37,640 nucleotides of DNA from an uncultured Anaerolineales bacterium. Its GTDB lineage: Bacteria > Chloroflexota > Anaerolineae > Anaerolineales > Villigracilaceae. Where the stretch lies: positions 1 to 37,640 of the forward strand of contig CALFXA010000113.1 in assembly GCA_937928015.1 (NCBI GenBank), written 5' to 3'. Shown here piece after piece: positions 24,724 through 31,054 of this stretch (its first letter is position 1; the number at the start of each line of letters is the position of its first letter). The position numbers and the translations under genes are program-made. Under the pieces are notes generated by a model. The model was not told the DNA's origin. It made no database searches and saw only the letters and a list, made by a program, of their open reading frames with translations.

Positions 24724-25965
24724 TCAGGCAATAAACTGCATGAAGACCTGATTCCCCAGCAGCCGTCCGCGTTTCGTCAACCGCAGACGGTTGTCGCTCC
24801 ATTCGAGCAAACCTTTGCGGGCCAGGTCTTCGATCTCCCGCCCGAACGCCTCAGTCAACCCACGCCCAAACCTGGACCTGAAATCTGGTTCCGCGATACC
24901 TGCTTTGGTCAGGCGCAGGCCCGTCATCATGAACTCGCCCATGTCATCGGTCTCGGTCTGGCGGTGGTGATTGACGGTGGCAGGAGTAAGGGGAAAAGGT
25001 AAAGCTAGGAATCGGGAATCGGGGGATTGGGAATCGATAACTCGGTCAATGTAGGTTTTGATACGCAAAGCGTTCGAGTAGCGGTAACCTGCCGCGTATC
25101 CGTGCGCGCCTGCGCCAAATGCTAAATATGGAAGCGAACGCCAATATTGCAGATTGTGACGGCAGGCATGGGACGGAATCTCACGGTCCTCGGTCCTCGG
25201 TCCACGGTCGATGGCCCAATTCGAGATTTCATATTGAACATATCCGTTGGCCTCGAAATAGTCATCCGCCCACTCGTACATCTCGGCGGCCAGGTCGGGG
25301 TCGGGCAAGGGGAGCAATCCACGCGCGGACCAGCGTCCAAAGGGTGTACCGTGTTCGAGGGTCAGTGCATAGGCGGAGATATGCTCGGGGTGCAAGTCCA
25401 CGACGCGGCGGACGGTGGTCTGCCAGCTTTGCAGAGTCTGTTCAGGCAGGCCGTAGATCAGGTCGAGATTGAGGTTGTCAAAACCCGCCTGGCGCGCGGT
25501 GTGGACGGCTTCGATGACGGTGAAAAAATCGTGGATGCGTTCCAACATGCGCAGTTCTTCGGTGTTGGCCGATTGCACCCCGAAGCTGATGCGGCTGATG
25601 CCCGCCACGCGGATGGCGTCCAGTTTCTCGGGCGAGATCGTACCTGGGTTGGCCTCGATGCTGACCTCGGCGTCGGCGGTGAGGGAAAAGGCGGCGCGCA
25701 GGGCCTTCATAATGGAATCAAATTGAGGCCCGGAAAGCAGGGAGGGGGTCCCGCCGCCGAAGAAGATAGTGTGGGCAGTGGATGGAGAGGTCGCAAATTG
25801 GGAATCGGGATTCGGGATTCGGGAGCCGACGTAGTCAATTTCGCGGATCAGGGCATCCACGTAGGCGGGAATCGAATCACCCTGGCCTGCGTAGGTGTTG
25901 AAGTCGCAATAGGCGCAGCGGTGTTTGCAAAAGGGGATGTGGAGATACAAACTATAAGGGATCAT
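24724..25965 (-). CDS. hemW: HemW-like radical SAM protein (heme chaperone family)
   Basis: 413 residues. The radical SAM cluster motif is CKHRCAYC (C13, C17, C20), and the HemN/HemW family traits FFGGGTPS, LIYGLPEQT, EHGTPFG and CRHNLQYW are all present, ending in a HemN_C winged domain (GLRLTKAGI, LLEWSDNRLRLT). HemW is a heme-binding chaperone and not a true coproporphyrinogen oxidase. It is longer than many homologues because three in-frame surface segments (IPNPDSQFAT, DRGPRTEDREIPS, DSQSPDSRFLAL) are coded by short tandem repeats. The Shine-Dalgarno-like GAGGG lies in a REP-like element upstream of the ATG. Convergent with the metalloenzyme gene, 30 bases away, with no terminator between. 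Confidence 0.92.
   Translation of the reverse strand: MIPYSLYLHIPFCKHRCAYCDFNTYAGQGDSIPAYVDALIREIDYVGSRIPNPDSQFATSPSTAHTIFFGGGTPSLLSGPQFDSIMKALRAAFSLTADAEVSIEANPGTISPEKLDAIRVAGISRISFGVQSANTEELRMLERIHDFFTVIEAVHTARQAGFDNLNLDLIYGLPEQTLQSWQTTVRRVVDLHPEHISAYALTLEHGTPFGRWSARGLLPLPDPDLAAEMYEWADDYFEANGYVQYEISNWAIDRGPRTEDREIPSHACRHNLQYWRSLPYLAFGAGAHGYAAGYRYSNALRIKTYIDRVIDSQSPDSRFLALPFPLTPATVNHHRQTETDDMGEFMMTGLRLTKAGIAEPDFRSRFGRGLTEAFGREIEDLARKGLLEWSDNRLRLTKRGRLLGNQVFMQFIA
25008..25036. repeat. GGGAATC-type short tandem repeat inside hemW
   Basis: Three imperfect units of the form GGAATCG/GGGATTG (about seven bases each) lie within the coding sequence and encode part of a polar segment (IDSQSPDSRF on the protein). 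The same unit occurs again at 25795-25824. Confidence 0.7.
25182..25214. repeat. CGGTCCT/CGGTCCA short tandem repeat inside hemW
   Basis: Four units of about seven bases (CGGTCCT, CGGTCCT, CGGTCCA, CGGTCGA) in frame with hemW, encoding the polar stretch DRGPRTEDRE between EISNWA and HACRHN. Confidence 0.75.
25795..25824. repeat. GGGATTC-type short tandem repeat inside hemW
   Basis: Four units GGGAATC, GGGATTC, GGGATTC and GGGA... in frame with hemW, encoding SRIPNPDSQF between EIDYVG and the conserved IFFGGGTPS strand. Related to the repeat at 25008-25036. Confidence 0.75.
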
Positions 25966-25971
25966 GGTATG

Positions 25972-26005
25972 CCCTCACCCTGGCCCTCTCCCATAGGGCG
26001 AGGGG
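25972..26005. repeat. REP-like CCCTC element at the hemW start
   Basis: CCCTCTCCC (25984-25992) pairs with GGGCGAGGG (25996-26004) with one mismatch, preceded by CCCTCACCCTGG, a common dispersed bacterial repeat form. It abuts the hemW ATG and supplies its only Shine-Dalgarno-like bases. The remaining gap to 26109 shows nothing I can support. Confidence 0.6.
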
Positions 26006-26109
26006 ACTCAGGATAGTGTGGGAGTTCGATGATAAGCGCGATTGGGCCGAGCATCAAGAGCCAAGTCGAATTTGATAGGAAGATTAACAAAAGCTACAAA
26101 TGGGATGAT

Positions 26110-26856
26110 TCAGTAGATGGAAATATGCGTTGCAAAGAAAGCCAAATACATATGGCTGGCGGTCAGGATTACTTCAGGGTGGGATTCTGCAAAGGCACGC
26201 AGATGCGGCCAATGGGGCCCGAGCACCAGGCGGATCAGCCAGTCTGGCGCAATATTATTTTCAATATCCACACCCGCGTCGGCAACATGAAAGAGCCAGC
26301 CAGAGGTGGTCTTGATGGCTACGCCGCATAATCCACGCGAATGGCCAAAGAGCGGAATGAAATACATTTCAGGCTGAAATGGCAGGCGAATGGCATTGAA
26401 CTCATACCATTTCGAGTCCACACTGTCATAAAGCACGACTTCAGGCTGGTGTGCAAGGTTGCGTGGAATGTATGCGGCGTTCCTCCAATCGAAGCCATGA
26501 CCTGTAAATGCTTCGTATTCGCGTCGATGTACGTGGATACTGGCGTGTGGAAAATCGGGCAGGCCGCCGCAATGATCGAAGTGCATGTGGGTCAGAACGA
26601 TATGGCGAATTTCCTCAGGGCGATAGCCGATTGCCCGTATCTGATGAAAAGCCGCTTCCTCGGCGCGAAACGGCATTTCAGTAAGGATCCGAAAGAATTG
26701 TGTGAACCAGGTCGGGGTAGAGTAATCGCGCAACCCCAGACCAGTATCCACCAACACAGGGCCTGCATCTGTCTCGACCAGCAGGCAGAGTGTACCCGTC
26801 TTCATCGCACCGACACGTGCATTACAGGTGAAACAGTTTAGCAGATGGATCGTCAT
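26110..26856 (-). CDS. MBL-fold metallo-hydrolase
   Basis: 248 residues of the metallo-beta-lactamase superfamily. The metal motif THMHFDHCGG (H90, H92, D94, H95) is complete, VLVDTGLG precedes it, and later ligands fit PLFGHSRG, VADAGVD and TASHM. The general type resembles N-acyl-homoserine-lactonase or glyoxalase-II-like hydrolases, but the substrate cannot be told. The start at 26854-26856 lacks a good ribosome site; an ATG at residue 18 would still keep the metal core but lose the first strand. It is divergent from the first Tat-leader gene. Confidence 0.87.
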   Translation of the reverse strand: MTIHLLNCFTCNARVGAMKTGTLCLLVETDAGPVLVDTGLGLRDYSTPTWFTQFFRILTEMPFRAEEAAFHQIRAIGYRPEEIRHIVLTHMHFDHCGGLPDFPHASIHVHRREYEAFTGHGFDWRNAAYIPRNLAHQPEVVLYDSVDSKWYEFNAIRLPFQPEMYFIPLFGHSRGLCGVAIKTTSGWLFHVADAGVDIENNIAPDWLIRLVLGPHWPHLRAFAESHPEVILTASHMYLAFFATHISIY

Positions 26857-26922
26857 GCAGATATTTAACCAGAGGCAGACCAGGCTGAACAGGGGAAAAT
26901 CCTAGCCGCCCGCAGCCCCACA

Positions 26923-26931
26923 TGATAAAAT
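26923..26931 (+). promoter_or_regulatory. Extended -10 promoter of the first Tat-leader gene
   Basis: TGATAAAAT (TGnTAAAAT) at 26923-26931, followed about 15 bases later by an AGAGGAG ribosome site (about 26945-26951) and the ATG at 26962. No clear -35 box. The second Tat-leader gene has the same kind of promoter. Confidence 0.55.
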
Positions 26932-26961
26932 AACTTCATTATTCAAGAGGAGATTCAGCCA

Positions 26962-27471
26962 ATGACTGACCAGAAATCAAAGACATTGTCCCGCCGCGAC
27001 ACCATCAAGGTCCTAGCAGCCGCCGTCGGCGCGGGAGCTTTGGCCAATCTGCCTGGCAAGTGGACCAAGCCCGGCCTGGACTTCGGTGTCCTCCCCGCGC
27101 ACGCGCAGACTTCGCAGACCGTCCACACCCTGGTAGCGGGTGCGGATGCACAGATCGACAACAACGTGGAACAGCCGCCCATCACCATCAATAGTACGGT
27201 GCAAATCACACCGCCCACGCCTGGCATCCTGATGCGCTATTCCATCGTGCTCGATGAGCCTCAGTTTGGGGTGCGTCCAACCGCCATCGATATCCCTGCC
27301 GAAAGCACGGGGACCGTCCCCACCAACGATACCGGGTTGGGGACCCTGCCCATCACCTACTCGAACCTGTGGTTCAGTTCCACCATCACCGTCACTTGGA
27401 GTTTCGAGAATCCCAGCGACGGCACGGGCACCGACGACCAGGTCTTCAAGACCCCTGAACTCCCCAAGTAA
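26962..27471 (+). CDS. Tat-leader secreted protein 1 (beta-rich, unknown function)
   Basis: 169 residues. The leader has LSRRDTIKVLAAA (twin arginines R11-R12), a hydrophobic core, KWTKPGLDFGVLPAHAQTS and an AxA signal-peptidase site (AHA, 46-48), predicting cleavage before Q49. The mature part of about 120 residues is rich in Thr, Val, Ile and Pro and looks like an Ig-like beta sandwich (INSTVQITPPTPG, RYSIVLDEPQFGVRP, STITVTWSFENPS). It has no cysteine. It shares its leader, but nothing else, with the next Tat-leader gene. Codon use is GC-rich like the host. Directly downstream lies a truncated pqqD-like fragment. Function unknown; it may be the substrate of the PqqD/kinase/nucleotidyltransferase set. 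Confidence 0.85.
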   Translation: MTDQKSKTLSRRDTIKVLAAAVGAGALANLPGKWTKPGLDFGVLPAHAQTSQTVHTLVAGADAQIDNNVEQPPITINSTVQITPPTPGILMRYSIVLDEPQFGVRPTAIDIPAESTGTVPTNDTGLGTLPITYSNLWFSSTITVTWSFENPSDGTGTDDQVFKTPELPK

Positions 27472-27488
27472 CCCAAGGTTACATACAA

Positions 27489-27602
27489 GACATCGTCCCT
27501 ATCCCCGTCGAAGGATTCCACATGGAGACCCTCGACGGGGAAACTATTTTGCTCCATCTTGCCCGCAGCCTCGTCATCTCCGAGAGTGAAATCACGGATT
27601 AA
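27489..27602 (+). pseudogene. Truncated PqqD-like gene remnant
   Basis: Reading from 27489 gives DIVPIPVEGFHMETLDGE, then TILLHLARSLVISESEI, ending at TAA (27600-27602). This aligns over about 35 residues with the intact PqqD-like protein at 28308 (IPAPVDGFYLETLDDEIVLL...). Shared are the P-V-[E/D]-G-F-x-x-E-T-L-D-x-E core and LLH. It breaks off just where the intact copy continues into the winged-helix part (IGALIWRLCDG). No start codon fits the 5' end. The fragment is GC-rich, unlike the AT-rich intact copy, so it looks like the left-over 5' end of an older resident pqqD gene. Confidence 0.75.
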
Positions 27603-27684
27603 GATTCTCGTTCCTTTCTCATTTTTATTATCACTTTGGTGAAAAATAGTCTGCTCTAATCCATACTTTGTTCACTTCTGCATG

Positions 27685-27693
27685 TGATATAAT
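27685..27693 (+). promoter_or_regulatory. Extended -10 promoter of the second Tat-leader gene
   Basis: TGATATAAT (TGnTATAAT, a perfect extended -10) at 27685-27693 in an AT-rich gap, 39 bases before the ATG at 27732. No convincing -35. Confidence 0.6.
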
Positions 27694-27731
27694 TGCAAAA
27701 AAAATTAGGAAACCTTTTTGGGAAAAATAAA

Positions 27732-28250
27732 ATGGATAACAAATCTTCAAAAAATTTGTCGCGTCGTGATGCACTAAAAATACTGGCAGCGGCTGCAGGA
27801 GCTGTCACGTTAGCAAATCTTCCTTCAAAGTGGAATACCCCTGAATTAACTGCCGGGGTGTTGCCCGCACATGCGCAAACGTCCATGACTCTTGTTTGCG
27901 ATCCTCCCTTTTACCTTTACATTCCACCTCAGTATCTCCCCGTTTATGCCTATGGTTATCTTGGAACCACTTTTCCAGGTGTAGGGGCAAATTTTGAGAT
28001 CGATTACGAATTGTCAGCTTCCAATGGTGTCCATATTATTTCCCCATTGAATGGAATAGCCATAACTGATGCATCGGGTTATGCAAGGACGCCTTTGACT
28101 GAGGTAACGGTATTTACCGTTCCAAGCACTTTAACTTGTACATTTAGTACAGGCGGACTATCATGTTCAGCTGTTGTTGAATTCTTAGATATATCCACCC
28201 CAGGGAACAACGCAGGCAACAAGCCCTTTACTGGTTCATGGAACGACTAA
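27732..28250 (+). CDS. Tat-leader secreted protein 2 (beta-rich, unknown function)
   Basis: 172 residues. The leader is aligned without gaps to that of the upstream paralogue: LSRRDALKILAAAAGA, then SKWNTPELTAGVLPAHAQTS, twin arginines R11-R12, W34 and AHA 46-48, with about 34 of the first 51 residues identical. The mature part differs completely (CDPPFYLYIPPQ..., IDYELSASNGVHI, NGIAITDASGYARTPL) and resembles an Ig-like (Big-type) domain with three cysteines. A TTG 13 codons upstream is also open, but the ATG at 27732 matches the paralogue's start. The DNA is markedly more AT-rich than the neighbours. It is followed after 57 bases by pqqD. Confidence 0.85.
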   Translation: MDNKSSKNLSRRDALKILAAAAGAVTLANLPSKWNTPELTAGVLPAHAQTSMTLVCDPPFYLYIPPQYLPVYAYGYLGTTFPGVGANFEIDYELSASNGVHIISPLNGIAITDASGYARTPLTEVTVFTVPSTLTCTFSTGGLSCSAVVEFLDISTPGNNAGNKPFTGSWND

Positions 28251-28307
28251 AAGCCAAGGGATGTTCCTGGCATGTGACCAGATGAGATAGGATATGACTT
28301 CATAACT

Positions 28308-28571
28308 ATGACCATCCCTGCACCTGTTGATGGTTTCTATCTTGAAACGCTGGATGATGAAATTGTTTTACTACATCCTCACCAGAACATCATGATCTAT
28401 AGCAACCAAATAGGTGCTCTCATTTGGCGTTTGTGCGATGGGCATCGATCCGTTGACCAGATTGTCGAAATCTTGGGTGAGGCCTATCCTGAAGATGCCG
28501 ACCAAATTCGAGTGGATGTTACCACCTTCATACAATCTCTCATAAGTCGAGGCGCGTTGGAAGAAAAGTGA
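28308..28571 (+). CDS. PqqD-like peptide-binding (RRE) protein
   Basis: 87 residues with the RiPP recognition element fold of the PqqD family: an N-terminal beta hairpin (PVDGFYLETLDDEIVLLH), then IGALIWRLCDGHRSVDQIVEIL (helices of the winged-helix part), and FIQSLISRGALEEK. PqqD-like proteins bind leader peptides and present them to modifying enzymes. In front of an HprK-like kinase and a PF14907-type nucleotidyltransferase it matches the layout described as the HPr-rel-A system. Its stop overlaps the GTG start of the kinase. It has a truncated sister copy at 27489-27602. Confidence 0.88.
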   Translation: MTIPAPVDGFYLETLDDEIVLLHPHQNIMIYSNQIGALIWRLCDGHRSVDQIVEILGEAYPEDADQIRVDVTTFIQSLISRGALEEK

Positions 28572-29401
28572 ATTTAGATATTGCACAAGATCGGTCGATA
28601 TTTTTTGCAGGTAATGCAATTAAAGTAAGTACCGACCTTTCATCTCTTCTAGACTTAATTGACTCACACCTCAAATATTGCATTACCGAACCTCAGCCAG
28701 TTGTCGCAGAGTATAAACTTACCGTCGCGGGTGATAATACGTTCTTATTATCACACAACGACGGTAAGTTCTTTTTTAAAGGGACTTTGCAAGTTTTGTT
28801 TTACTTAATGCAGGATGGAATTACACGCCTGAACGGAGCTGCCCGCCTGGGACCTGTCATCCACGCCGCGGCGCTGACCCACCATGACCGAGGCTTGATT
28901 CTGTGTGGCGAAAGCGGTAGCGGCAAATCCACGCTGACGGCCTGGCTGGCCGCTCATGGTTTCGGCTACCTGACCGATGAGGTTATCTGCCTCGAAGGGG
29001 AGGAAATCAGCGGCCTGACGCGTTCCATCGTCCTCAAACGCGGATCAGCCTTCGTCTGGCAACACTGGCTGGGAAATCCACCTGCCGAGGGTTTTCTGCA
29101 ATTCGCCGACGGTACCACCTGGATCAACCCAACCCTCTTCGGCGCGGATGTATGTTCGCGGGCAACGCCGCACACCCTGATTTTCCCCCGTTATATTCCC
29201 AACGCAGCATTGCACGTCGAGCCGCTCAAGCCTGCCGATGCGCTCTTCCGATTAATGAAGGGATTGGTCAATGCGCGCAACTTCCCCGACGGCGGCCTGG
29301 CCGCGGCCTCGCGTCTCGCGAAGCGGGTCCACGCCTGGCAGCTCACCTATTCCGACCTCGAAAGCGCCACCGCATGGCTTCAGCAAACGCTCGCGGACTA
29401 G
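28568..29401 (+). CDS. HprK-related kinase
   Basis: 277 residues, GTG start overlapping the pqqD stop. The P-loop CGESGSGKST (Walker A, 114-122) follows IHAAALTHHDRGLIL, and LTDEVICL (D137) is the likely Walker B region. The C-terminal half resembles HPr kinase/phosphorylase but lacks a clear HprK signature for HPr. In lasso-peptide clusters, such kinases phosphorylate a C-terminal serine of the peptide; here the target is unknown. The first about 80 codons are AT-rich and the rest is GC-rich, with a sharp change near 28820-28850. This is the sign of a recombination joint inside the gene. Confidence 0.85.
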   Translation: MNLDIAQDRSIFFAGNAIKVSTDLSSLLDLIDSHLKYCITEPQPVVAEYKLTVAGDNTFLLSHNDGKFFFKGTLQVLFYLMQDGITRLNGAARLGPVIHAAALTHHDRGLILCGESGSGKSTLTAWLAAHGFGYLTDEVICLEGEEISGLTRSIVLKRGSAFVWQHWLGNPPAEGFLQFADGTTWINPTLFGADVCSRATPHTLIFPRYIPNAALHVEPLKPADALFRLMKGLVNARNFPDGGLAAASRLAKRVHAWQLTYSDLESATAWLQQTLAD

Positions 29402-30489
29402 CTTATCGTCTGCTTGCGCTTTGCGCCCGCGCCTCGGGCCATGACGCGCTCTACGCCGAACTCACGCGCCAGCTTGCCAATTTCCACAATTGGCAGGAAC
29501 TGATCGCGCAGGCTGAAGTCCACGGGATGGCGCCGCTATTTTGGCATCACGTCCAGCAGTCGGGCGCGGAGATTCCCGTCGATGTGGCCCGCATGCTCAA
29601 GGGGTTATATCTGCGTCATCGGCGTAACAATCAAGTCCACGCGCAGGTGTTGCTCGAGATCGTCGATCTGCTCCAGGCGGCGGATATTCATCCGCTGGTG
29701 CTCAAGGGACTCGGCCTGGCCTACAGCCTTTATCCCGACCCAGCCCTGCGCCCAATCAGCGACCTGGACCTATTGCTCCAGCGCGACGAGATTCGTCCCG
29801 CACTGGAGGTGCTTCGCACGGCCGGATTCTCCACGCCTGCCCTACCCCTCGACGATGGGCCCGCTCCCAAAGAACTGACGGTCGACTCACCCCCGCGCGA
29901 TGGACTGCGCGTTCACGTAGAATTGCACCATTACGATCCACGCCAACGCGACGATGAGTTCGCGGGCTTTGCCTCTCCGCCGCAAGCGATCCGAGTCGAG
30001 GGTGGCACGGTCCTCATCCCCGCGCCGATGGACAACCTGGACTATCTCACACGGCATTTCACCCGCCACCTCTTCGAGGCGCGGACCGATAAGCCCCTGC
30101 AACTCAAATGGATTGCCGACATCCTCAGCCTGGTCGAGCAGCACGCGGAAAGCATCGACTGGTCACGGCGTACAGAATTTCTGCAACGGCTGGATGTCTT
30201 CTACAGTCTCACGCCGTTGCCTGAGTCGCTGCGTGGCATGATTCCTCTGGCGCAAAATCCAACGCCCGAGGGCGTGAATCAATATCCGCAGGGCTGGCCG
30301 CAGGAGAAGTTCGAGCGCAGTCGACAGGTTGGGTTAGGGAATTTCGTCGCGCAGACATTCCGCGCCCCCTCGGAGTGGTGGCTCAGGCTGTATTATGGGA
30401 TCAGGCCCGGGTCCACGGGCTGGTACGGGCAGGTCGTCCACCGCGCGAGACTGCTCGGGCTGATGATCCGCCGGCTGGCACGGAGATAA
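29374..30489 (+). CDS. Nucleotidyltransferase-family protein (NTP_transf_5 type)
   Basis: 371 residues. The core LVLKGLGLAYSLYP, then ALRPISDLDLLL is the metal-binding nucleotidyltransferase signature (two aspartates in SDLDLLL) of the uncharacterised PF14907 group, followed by ELHHYDP and a helical C-terminus. The family is often next to HprK-like and PqqD-like genes and to lasso or peptide clusters; the nucleotide acceptor is not known. The open frame extends upstream, but the ATG at 29374 gives MASANARGLAYRLLALC and overlaps the kinase gene by 28 bases, as expected for a tight operon. GC-rich, host-like codon use. Confidence 0.85.
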   Translation: MASANARGLAYRLLALCARASGHDALYAELTRQLANFHNWQELIAQAEVHGMAPLFWHHVQQSGAEIPVDVARMLKGLYLRHRRNNQVHAQVLLEIVDLLQAADIHPLVLKGLGLAYSLYPDPALRPISDLDLLLQRDEIRPALEVLRTAGFSTPALPLDDGPAPKELTVDSPPRDGLRVHVELHHYDPRQRDDEFAGFASPPQAIRVEGGTVLIPAPMDNLDYLTRHFTRHLFEARTDKPLQLKWIADILSLVEQHAESIDWSRRTEFLQRLDVFYSLTPLPESLRGMIPLAQNPTPEGVNQYPQGWPQEKFERSRQVGLGNFVAQTFRAPSEWWLRLYYGIRPGSTGWYGQVVHRARLLGLMIRRLARR

Positions 30490-30507
30490 ATCCGCTTCAT
30501 AAAAAGA

Positions 30508-30535
30508 TTGACATTCTGGCAGGACATAGTATAAC
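30508..30535 (+). promoter_or_regulatory. Sigma-70-type promoter of speH-speE and its leader
   Basis: Consensus TTGACA (30508-30513), 16-base spacer, TATAAC (30530-30535). The resulting leader of about 120 bases has a GGGTT/AACCC hairpin (30632-30636 and 30648-30652) just before the GGAGGTG ribosome site. I do not recognise a known riboswitch in it. Confidence 0.7.
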
Positions 30536-30663
30536 TGCCGCCACAAGAGTCTATTCAGGGACGGTTTCGTTCGTTACGCAAGGCCAACATCTTGCGGATC
30601 GGGCTGAAATGGGAAGATCATGTTCCTGGATGGGTTCTTTATATTTTAACCCTGGAGGTGTGA

Positions 30664-31047
30664 GTGAACGCGACTTTGAAACTTGGAGAGCACTATATTT
30701 TCGATCTCTCCAACTGCAACCATGAGATTCTCATGGATGGCGAGCGGGCATACTCGCTGTTTGCGCAGGCCGTACGTGATAGTGGCCTGACGGTTGTGGA
30801 TGAGGGCTTTTACAAGTTCAGCCCACATGGCTTTACCTGCTTTTTGCTCCTCGCAGAGTCGCATGCAAGTTTGCATGCCTGGCCCGAATACAATTATTGC
30901 GCCATAGACTTGTTTACCTGCGCCATTGGCAAGGACCTCCTGCCGCTGATCCAACAGATCAAGGATGCGCTCGGGGCTGACAATTTCAGCCTGCGCAAGC
31001 TGGACCGTGACGCAGAGATCGAGACCCGCATGCCTGTAGCGATTTAG
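30664..31047 (+). CDS. speH: S-adenosylmethionine decarboxylase proenzyme (class 1b)
   Basis: 127 residues, GTG start after GGAGGTG. The self-cleavage site is Ser66 in LLLAESHAS, which becomes the pyruvoyl group, with LHAWPEY following and the catalytic cysteine in DLFTC (about C86). It decarboxylates S-adenosylmethionine to give the aminopropyl donor for spermidine. The size is normal for the prokaryotic form (also called SpeD). It is followed after seven bases by speE, the consumer of its product. Confidence 0.95.
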   Translation: MNATLKLGEHYIFDLSNCNHEILMDGERAYSLFAQAVRDSGLTVVDEGFYKFSPHGFTCFLLLAESHASLHAWPEYNYCAIDLFTCAIGKDLLPLIQQIKDALGADNFSLRKLDRDAEIETRMPVAI

Positions 31048-31054
31048 GAGACAC

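Noticed and set aside
25008..25824. The three repeats in hemW as a CRISPR-like array
   Set aside because: Units are about seven bases, contiguous, in frame, hundreds of bases apart and without spacers or cas genes.
28308..30489. Complete lasso-peptide cluster
   Set aside because: Kinase, nucleotidyltransferase and PqqD-like proteins fit, but the lasso cyclase (asparagine-synthetase-like), the B2 peptidase and a short precursor peptide are absent from the window.
30536..30663. SAM riboswitch in the speH leader
   Set aside because: I could not match any SAM riboswitch consensus or its pseudoknot pairing, and only one short hairpin is visible.
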